From CAZBDU01 sp964490725 (GTDB lineage Bacteria; Spirochaetota; Spirochaetia; SZUA-6; DRHE01): a stretch of 25,257 bases of DNA. Below the pieces are notes generated by a model. That model did no database searches and was not told where the DNA came from. It worked only from the letters and a program-made list of their open reading frames with translations. The stretch covers positions 1 through 25,257 of the forward strand of contig CAZBDU010000082.1 in NCBI GenBank assembly GCA_964490725.1. The letters are read 5' to 3'. The translations under genes and the position numbers were made by a program. The stretch's first letter is position 1. The number at the start of each line of letters is the position of its first letter. Below are positions 20,558 to 25,257 of this stretch, in pieces.

Positions 20558-22010
20558 GGCCCGTGCGGGCGTTGAACTCCACGATCAACCGGTCGATCTC
20601 TTCGACCTGGCCCTGAAGGCGGCTCCAGTACTCCGGATCGTACCACTGGTCCACGATCTCCCGGTGACTCTTGCCCTGCTGCTCCACCCAGGTGAAGTAC
20701 TTCAGATTGTGCACCCGGCGCCGCGCGGGATAGGAGAGCTCCAGCATGTGGTCGGTGCCGGCGCCCTGCAGGTAGCGGGCGAAATGGACCGCCGCGTCGG
20801 ACTCGCCGTAGGGTCCCCGGCTCCCGCGCATCTCCTCCAGGCGGCTCCCGTACAGCTCCATGGAATCGGTGAGCACCGTGAGCACCACGTCCCTTCCGGT
20901 GAGCTCGTAGTAGCGGGCCATCTTGACGGCGGCGAGAAGGTTAGCGATCCCGGAGAAGCCCAGGAGGTCCAGCCTGCCGGCGAGCTCTTCGGGAACGCCC
21001 TGCCGGGCCAGGAAGGCGCGCCCGGCCTCCTCGTTGAAGAGCCTGGCCAGGCTGACCACGGCCTCGTCGTCCACGGCCACCACCAGGTCGGTGTTGCGCA
21101 GGTTGTGGATCCAGGGCACGTGCTTGTCGCCGATCCCTTCGATGCGATGCGCGCCGAAGCCGTTCTCCAGCAGGGTGGGGCACTGCAGGGCCTCGCCGGC
21201 GGCCACGATGCTTCCGGGAAAGACCTGCTTCAGGTAGTCTCCGCAGGCGATCGTCCCGGCGGAGCCGGTGCTGAGCGCCACCCCGTGAAAGCGCTGGCCG
21301 TCTTCCAGCTCCGCCTTCAGCACTTCCTCCATGGCGTGGCCGGTCACCTCGTAGTGCCACAGGTAGTTGCCGAACTCTTCGAACTGGTTGAAGATGAACA
21401 GCTCCTGGCCGGAGGCGCGCAGCTCGTGGCATTTGTCGAAGATCTCCTTCACGTTGGACTCGCTGCCGGGGGTGCGGATCACCTCGCCGGCAATCTGCGA
21501 CAGCCACCGGAAGCGCTCGCTGCTCATTTGCTCCGGCAGGATGGCGATGGACTGGCAGCCCAGCAGGGCGGAGTCGTAGGCGCCGCCCCGGCAGTAGTTG
21601 CCCGTGGAGGGCCACACCGCTTTCTGCGTGGTGGGATCGAATTGACCGGTGACCAGCCTTGGCGCCAGGCAGCCGAAGGCGGCGCCCACCTTGTGCGCCC
21701 CGGTGGGAAACCACTTTCCCACCAGCGCGATGATGCGCGCCTCCACACCGGTCAGGGCGCCGGGCAGCTCCAGCGTGTTGACGCCCCCGAAGCGCCCCCC
21801 CCTGGCCACCGGCTCGTTCTTCCAGGTGATGCGGAAGAGGTTGCGCGGGTGCACCTCCCAGAGCTCGATGCCGCGGAGCTGCTCCTTGAGCGCCGAGGGA
21901 ACGGTGTCCGGCGCCTTCATCTGGGCGAAGGTGGGGATGATGACCTCGCGCTCCCGGGCGCGGCGCACCGCCCGCTCCAGCCCGCCCTGCATCACCGTCA
22001 GATCGATCAT
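20547..22010 (-). CDS. PLP-dependent enzyme of cysteine synthase-like fold
   Basis: A 487-residue fold-type II PLP protein, larger than cysteine synthase (about 310). The lysine that binds PLP is probably Lys107 in WFPTGAHKVGAAFG, and the WPSTGNYCRGGAYDSALLG stretch (about 132-150) provides the cofactor-ring Asn. STGSAGTIACGDY (about 256) is a likely phosphate-binding loop. The C-terminal about 100 residues are rich in Tyr/Trp and not part of the core fold. AGGAGG precedes the ATG at 22010. It diverges from the DHH gene and converges on pyrDK. I know similar long cysteine-synthase-like proteins only as uncharacterised, sometimes near purine and ureide genes; the reaction is unknown. Confidence 0.8.
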   Translation of the reverse strand: MIDLTVMQGGLERAVRRAREREVIIPTFAQMKAPDTVPSALKEQLRGIELWEVHPRNLFRITWKNEPVARGGRFGGVNTLELPGALTGVEARIIALVGKWFPTGAHKVGAAFGCLAPRLVTGQFDPTTQKAVWPSTGNYCRGGAYDSALLGCQSIAILPEQMSSERFRWLSQIAGEVIRTPGSESNVKEIFDKCHELRASGQELFIFNQFEEFGNYLWHYEVTGHAMEEVLKAELEDGQRFHGVALSTGSAGTIACGDYLKQVFPGSIVAAGEALQCPTLLENGFGAHRIEGIGDKHVPWIHNLRNTDLVVAVDDEAVVSLARLFNEEAGRAFLARQGVPEELAGRLDLLGFSGIANLLAAVKMARYYELTGRDVVLTVLTDSMELYGSRLEEMRGSRGPYGESDAAVHFARYLQGAGTDHMLELSYPARRRVHNLKYFTWVEQQGKSHREIVDQWYDPEYWSRLQGQVEEIDRLIVEFNARTGLTT

Positions 22011-22134
22011 GGTCTTCCTCCTGGCAGCGTAGAGCGATCTTAGCGGGGAAACGGTTGCATTGGAAGCCGAAACGGTGGATAGTTGTACGCGCAGAAGCGT
22101 TGCGCCCCCGGGACGCGGCGCGGCGGCCCGGCGT

Positions 22135-23310
22135 ATGGAAAAAAGCGGCTTTCAGACCATTGCAGCCAAGAACAGGACGATCGACAACCTGATCGACGCC
22201 CTGTCCACGCGCCAGTGCTTCCTGATGCTGGGCCACGAGAACCCCGACGAAGACTGCATCGCCTCGATGGTGGCCTTCGCGCTGCTGGCCAAGAAGTTCT
22301 TCCGGGAGGCCTTCATCTATCTGGGCCGGGAGGTGCACGAGCACTTCCACTACCTGCTGAATATCTGCCGCTACAACTCCGTGGGGCTTCTGGACCCCGG
22401 CAGCCCCTGCCCGCCCCGGATTGATGCTATCGTCCTCTGCGACACCCCCAAGCCGGCGATGATCGAAGCCGGCGCCGAGATCGAGAAGCTGTTCGAGTCT
22501 CCCGAGGTGCTCAAGATGGAGGTGGATCACCACCTGGGGGCGGACACCGACTACTTCGGAGATCCGGGCTACCGCCTAGTGGAGGAGGCCACCGCTTCGG
22601 CGGAGCTGGTGGGCCACCTGCTGCTGAAGCTTCAGGAGCGCAAAGAGCTGCTCCGCCGCCTCCAGATCACCGACCTGGCCTCGCGCAACCTGGTGCTCGC
22701 CATCCTCACCGGCATCATCGGCGACTCCAAGATGGGCCTGTTCCTGAAGAGCCGCAGGGAAAAGCACTACTACGCCATGTTCAGCACGCTGTTCAACGAC
22801 ATGCTGGCGCGCATGACCCACCGCTCCACGAACTTCTCCGACATGGAACAGGTGTTCAAGGAGATCCAGAAGCTGTCCGCCCGGGAGGAGCGGTGCTACG
22901 GGTATTTTCTGCGGCACGCCCGTCTCCAGGGCATGTTCGGCCTGGCCATCCTGGACTCCGAGGACATGCGTCCGGTGTACGAGGGCTGTGATCGCGACAC
23001 GGTGGTCTCTGTGGCCAGGGCCATCGCCGACCGCCTGGCCGAGCAGAGCGGCAAGCTCAGCCTGGTGGTCTACTTCGACAACCCCGCGGAATCGGACCTG
23101 ATTCAATTCCGCATTCGCCGCAGCTACAAGTACCGGGAGCTCGATCTGCGGGTGGTCCTGGACAGTCTGGAGATCCGCAACGGCGGCGGCCACGAAGGGG
23201 CCATCGCCTTCCGGCTACTCTCCACGGAGGTGTCGGACCTGAATGCCTACGTGGAAAAAGTGATCAGGCAGGCCGAGGAGCTGGCAGGCGCCCGGACACA
23301 GCCTTCCTGA
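22135..23310 (+). CDS. DHH/DHHA1-family phosphoesterase (NrnA-like)
   Basis: A 391-residue protein of the DHH superfamily, whose members cleave phosphodiesters of short oligonucleotides, cyclic dinucleotides or pyrophosphates with Mn. HENPDEDC (34-41) gives Asp38 and Asp40, LCDTP gives Asp103, and VDHHLGAD gives Asp131, His132 and His133. The C-terminal DHHA1 domain carries NGGGHEGAIAF near 349-359. The start is uncertain. ATG 22135 is chosen because the extra 25 residues from TTG 22060 are Arg-rich and unlike the family. GTG 22075 is another option, and no start has a strong ribosome site. It overlaps the convergent thrC by 47 bp. The exact substrate is unknown. Confidence 0.85.
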   Translation: MEKSGFQTIAAKNRTIDNLIDALSTRQCFLMLGHENPDEDCIASMVAFALLAKKFFREAFIYLGREVHEHFHYLLNICRYNSVGLLDPGSPCPPRIDAIVLCDTPKPAMIEAGAEIEKLFESPEVLKMEVDHHLGADTDYFGDPGYRLVEEATASAELVGHLLLKLQERKELLRRLQITDLASRNLVLAILTGIIGDSKMGLFLKSRREKHYYAMFSTLFNDMLARMTHRSTNFSDMEQVFKEIQKLSAREERCYGYFLRHARLQGMFGLAILDSEDMRPVYEGCDRDTVVSVARAIADRLAEQSGKLSLVVYFDNPAESDLIQFRIRRSYKYRELDLRVVLDSLEIRNGGGHEGAIAFRLLSTEVSDLNAYVEKVIRQAEELAGARTQPS

Positions 23311-24592
23311 GTGCCGGCAGGGTGGGCTCGATCACCGGAGGCTCGGCGGCGGCCCGCCGCGCCGCCCGTGGGTCCTTCAGCCCGCTGCCGGTCACCAGCA
23401 CCAGACAGGGATCCTCCTTCCCCACCAGACCCGTCTCCAGCGCCCTCTCCAGTCCCGCCCAGGCCGCCGCGGCGGCCGGCTCGGCGAACACACCGTGGGC
23501 TCCCAGAGCCGGGATGGCCTGAAGGATCTCCCGATCGCTCACCGTGAGAAAGCAGCCGCCGGTTTCGCGCACGGCCCGCAGCGCCCGCAGCCCGTCCGCC
23601 GGGCTGTCCACCGCCAGGCTGTCCGCCACGGTGGACGCCCGCGCCGGCTCCAGCCGCTCGGTGCCCCGCCGGAAGGCCGCCGCCACCACAGAGGAGCCCT
23701 CGGCCTGCACTCCGAACAGCCGCGGCATCCGCTCCAGCCAGCCGAGCTCGGAAAGCTCGCGGAATCCCTTGTGCAGGCCCGCCATGATGTTGCCGTCGCC
23801 TACCGGAACGAACACGGCCAGAGGCCGCCGTCCTGCGCCGCGGTGCGGCTGTGCCGGGGGCCGTCCGGCTGCGCCGCCGCCGGGAGCCAGCAGCTCCTCC
23901 CAGATCTCGAAGGCCGCGCTCTTCTTGCCCTCCGCGGTGAAGGGGTTGTGGGCGGTGTTCCGGCAGTACCAGCCAAGCTCTTCGGCGGCCGCCTGGCTCA
24001 GCCGCACCGCTGCGTCGTAGCTGCCCTCCACCAGGATCGCCAGCGCTCCGTAGGCCAGAAGCTGCGCCAGCTTGCCCTCCGGGATGGCCCGCGGGGCCAG
24101 CACCACCGCCTGCCGGCCCGCCGCAGCCGCCATGCCGGCCAGCGCCACCCCGGCGTTCCCGGTGGAGGCGGTGACCAGGGTGGAGGCGCCGATCTCCCCG
24201 GCGCGCACCGTCACCAGCGCGCTGGCCCGGTCCTTGAACGAGGCGGTGGGATTCCGGCTCTCGTCCTTCAGCCACAGGAAGGGAAGGCCCCGGTCCCTGC
24301 GCAGGCGCGCCGGGGCGAACAAGGGCGTGGCGCCCACCGCCGCCAGCGGGCTGCCGCGCCCGCCCGGGCCCCGCACCGGCAGCAGAGGGAGGTAGCGCCA
24401 CATGGAGCGTTCGGGGGAAAGCCCCCACAGCCCCCGGCGGCGAACGCGGGCCAGGTCCACCACCACCTCCAGCACCCCCCCGTCCCGGGGGCAGCGGTAC
24501 AGGAGGGGCTCCGCCTCGTGCTCGGCGCCGCAGAGGGTGCAGCGGTAGCCCAGGAAGGGCCGGTCAGCGGGCTCCCGGCCCTCAGGCTTCAT
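23264..24592 (-). CDS. thrC: Threonine synthase-like PLP enzyme
   Basis: A 442-residue enzyme that would convert O-phosphohomoserine to threonine. The N-terminus has a rubredoxin-like zinc knuckle in which CTLC (18-21) is complete but the second pair reads CPRD (34-37), so one ligand is missing. The PLP lysine is Lys120 in LKDESRNPTASFKDRAS, and TASTGNAGVALAG (about 142-154) is the phosphate loop. A Gly/Ala/Pro/Arg-rich insert (about 250-268) breaks the fold between conserved blocks. AHNPFTAEGKKSAAFEIWEELL is typical of the threonine synthase group, but cysteate synthase and related enzymes cannot be excluded. The ATG overlaps the stop of the upstream flavin reductase gene by 11 bp, so the two form an operon. 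The 3' end overlaps the convergent DHH gene by 47 bp. Confidence 0.88.
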   Translation of the reverse strand: MKPEGREPADRPFLGYRCTLCGAEHEAEPLLYRCPRDGGVLEVVVDLARVRRRGLWGLSPERSMWRYLPLLPVRGPGGRGSPLAAVGATPLFAPARLRRDRGLPFLWLKDESRNPTASFKDRASALVTVRAGEIGASTLVTASTGNAGVALAGMAAAAGRQAVVLAPRAIPEGKLAQLLAYGALAILVEGSYDAAVRLSQAAAEELGWYCRNTAHNPFTAEGKKSAAFEIWEELLAPGGGAAGRPPAQPHRGAGRRPLAVFVPVGDGNIMAGLHKGFRELSELGWLERMPRLFGVQAEGSSVVAAAFRRGTERLEPARASTVADSLAVDSPADGLRALRAVRETGGCFLTVSDREILQAIPALGAHGVFAEPAAAAAWAGLERALETGLVGKEDPCLVLVTGSGLKDPRAARRAAAEPPVIEPTLPALRKAVSGRLPAPRPA

Positions 24593-25109
24593 AGGCCTGC
24601 GTGCCGTGGACGGCCAGGATCTCTCCCAGGTACATCCGGTGGAAGTCGCGGGCGGGGTAGTTGCCGATGATGTGGTCCGCCAGGAAGTGCTCCGGAGCCA
24701 GGTCGTCGAAGTACATCGTGCGGCACTCCAGGATCAGCTCCGCCTGATCGAAGGCGGGGGCGGCCACCTTCTGCGACGGGAGGGGCGTCAGCCCGGACTC
24801 CTTCACCTTGTCCACGTCCCGTCCGGAGTGGCTGCCGCAGTACATCAGCTTCTCCTCAAACTCCTCGGGAAACAGGCTCAGGGTGAAATCCCGAAAGGCC
24901 TCGGTGAACTGGTAGGTGTAGCGGGTGGGGCGCACCACGATGAAGGCGGTGGGACGGTCCCACATGTTGCCCAGTCCGCCCCAGGCCACCGTCATCGTAT
25001 TGTAGCGGCCCAGCTCAAGGTCGCCGGAGGTGAGCAGGAACCAGCGGGTCTTCCAGCTGTCGTAGACCGGCAGCACCAGCTTCTTCGGCGGGATCGGTCG
25101 GCGTCTCAT
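24582..25109 (-). CDS. Flavin reductase-like FMN-binding protein
   Basis: A 175-residue protein of the flavin reductase/FMN-binding split-barrel family, similar in length to other members. The start is ATG 25109, with AAAGGAG 8 nt upstream. The in-frame codon at 25154 would add 15 residues without a ribosome site. LPVYDSWKTRWFLLTSGDLELGRYNTMTVAWGGLGNMWDRPTAFIVVRPTRYTYQF (residues 11-66) holds the family's usual core. FTLSLFPEEFEEKLMYCGSHSGRDVDKVKESGL corresponds to the conserved NF...L...SG.R..DK. No NAD(P)-binding domain is present, as usual. It overlaps thrC by 11 bp. Substrate and partner enzyme are unknown. Confidence 0.87.
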   Translation of the reverse strand: MRRRPIPPKKLVLPVYDSWKTRWFLLTSGDLELGRYNTMTVAWGGLGNMWDRPTAFIVVRPTRYTYQFTEAFRDFTLSLFPEEFEEKLMYCGSHSGRDVDKVKESGLTPLPSQKVAAPAFDQAELILECRTMYFDDLAPEHFLADHIIGNYPARDFHRMYLGEILAVHGTQAYEA

Positions 25110-25142
25110 GGCCCGGCTCCTTTCGGGTTGGCGGCTTCTACC

Positions 25143-25171
25143 TGTGTACCCCAATCGAGCCGGGTTGACAA
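25143..25171 (-). promoter_or_regulatory. Possible promoter of the flavin reductase-thrC pair
   Basis: On the minus strand TTGTCA (25171-25166, 5/6 match) and TACACA (25148-25143, 3/6 match) are spaced 17 bp, about 35 bp before the start codon. The remaining bases to 25257 are very GC-rich with short inverted repeats and show no gene. Confidence 0.35.
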
Positions 25172-25257
25172 CAGAACGGCGCGCCCGGCGCCCCCCGGGG
25201 CGCGTCCCGGGCAGGCCGGGCGCCCCACCAGGCAGGGCGCCGCAGCAGGCCAGGCGC

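Noticed and set aside
25165..25170. TTGACA on the plus strand near the right end as a promoter
   Set aside because: No -10 box at suitable spacing in the GC-rich sequence that follows, and no gene within the window to the right.
1..25257. CRISPR array, tRNA or rRNA genes, insertion sequences
   Set aside because: No regularly spaced repeats, no tRNA-like cloverleaf or rRNA segment and no transposase were seen on reading both strands by eye.

Overview
The window looks like a chromosomal piece of a GC-rich bacterium, most likely a spirochaete. That assignment is an inference. Two periplasmic binding proteins carry a signal peptide ending in FATGQKE or FAGAQKE, which I associate with Spirochaetota. 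From 1790 onward the DNA is strongly GC-rich, while positions 1 to about 1790 are clearly lower in GC, with AT-rich promoters and a different gene style.

Layout. (1) 1-2299 reads as a broken integron. There is an unknown minus-strand gene, an attC-like recombination site (855-966), a mazEF toxin-antitoxin cassette with its own operator, and then only the C-terminal half of an IntI-type integrase on the plus strand. (2) 2369-3037 is an endonuclease III that has lost two of its four cluster cysteines. (3) 3161-8980 is a sugar-utilisation locus: two permeases, a binding protein and a GntR/FadR regulator on the minus strand, diverging from a split transketolase, with a 14-bp palindromic operator between them. 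No ATPase gene is present. (4) 9023-13678 is a complete Liv-type ABC transporter (binding protein, LivH, LivM, LivG, LivF). Upstream of it on the same strand lie an amidinohydrolase, a dihydropyrimidinase/hydantoinase and a MobA/MocA-like nucleotidyltransferase. Together these suggest uptake and hydrolysis of nitrogen-rich amidino or cyclic-ureide compounds. (5) 17055-20557 is a pyrimidine operon in which PyrF-PyrE and PyrD-PyrK are two fused proteins, so two reading frames cover dihydroorotate to UMP. (6) 20547-25109 holds a fold-type II PLP enzyme, a DHH/DHHA1 phosphoesterase, threonine synthase and a flavin reductase-like protein.

The most interesting signal is the pyr leader. A near-consensus promoter is followed by a start region AATTT, then a previously unlisted 51-codon reading frame that runs without a stop through two strong tandem terminators and ends in an ATGA overlap with pyrF. 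This layout closely resembles the UTP-sensitive attenuation and reiterative initiation known at E. coli pyrBI, but it sits in front of a fused pyrFE-pyrDK operon.

The second signal is the integron remnant. Its attC site has the expected bulged-stem geometry, and an 11-bp match between the two ends of the mazEF segment defines a precise cassette of 866 bp. Three promoters in the window (amidinohydrolase, nucleotidyltransferase, pyr leader) end so close to their start codons, without Shine-Dalgarno sequences, that leaderless mRNAs are likely.
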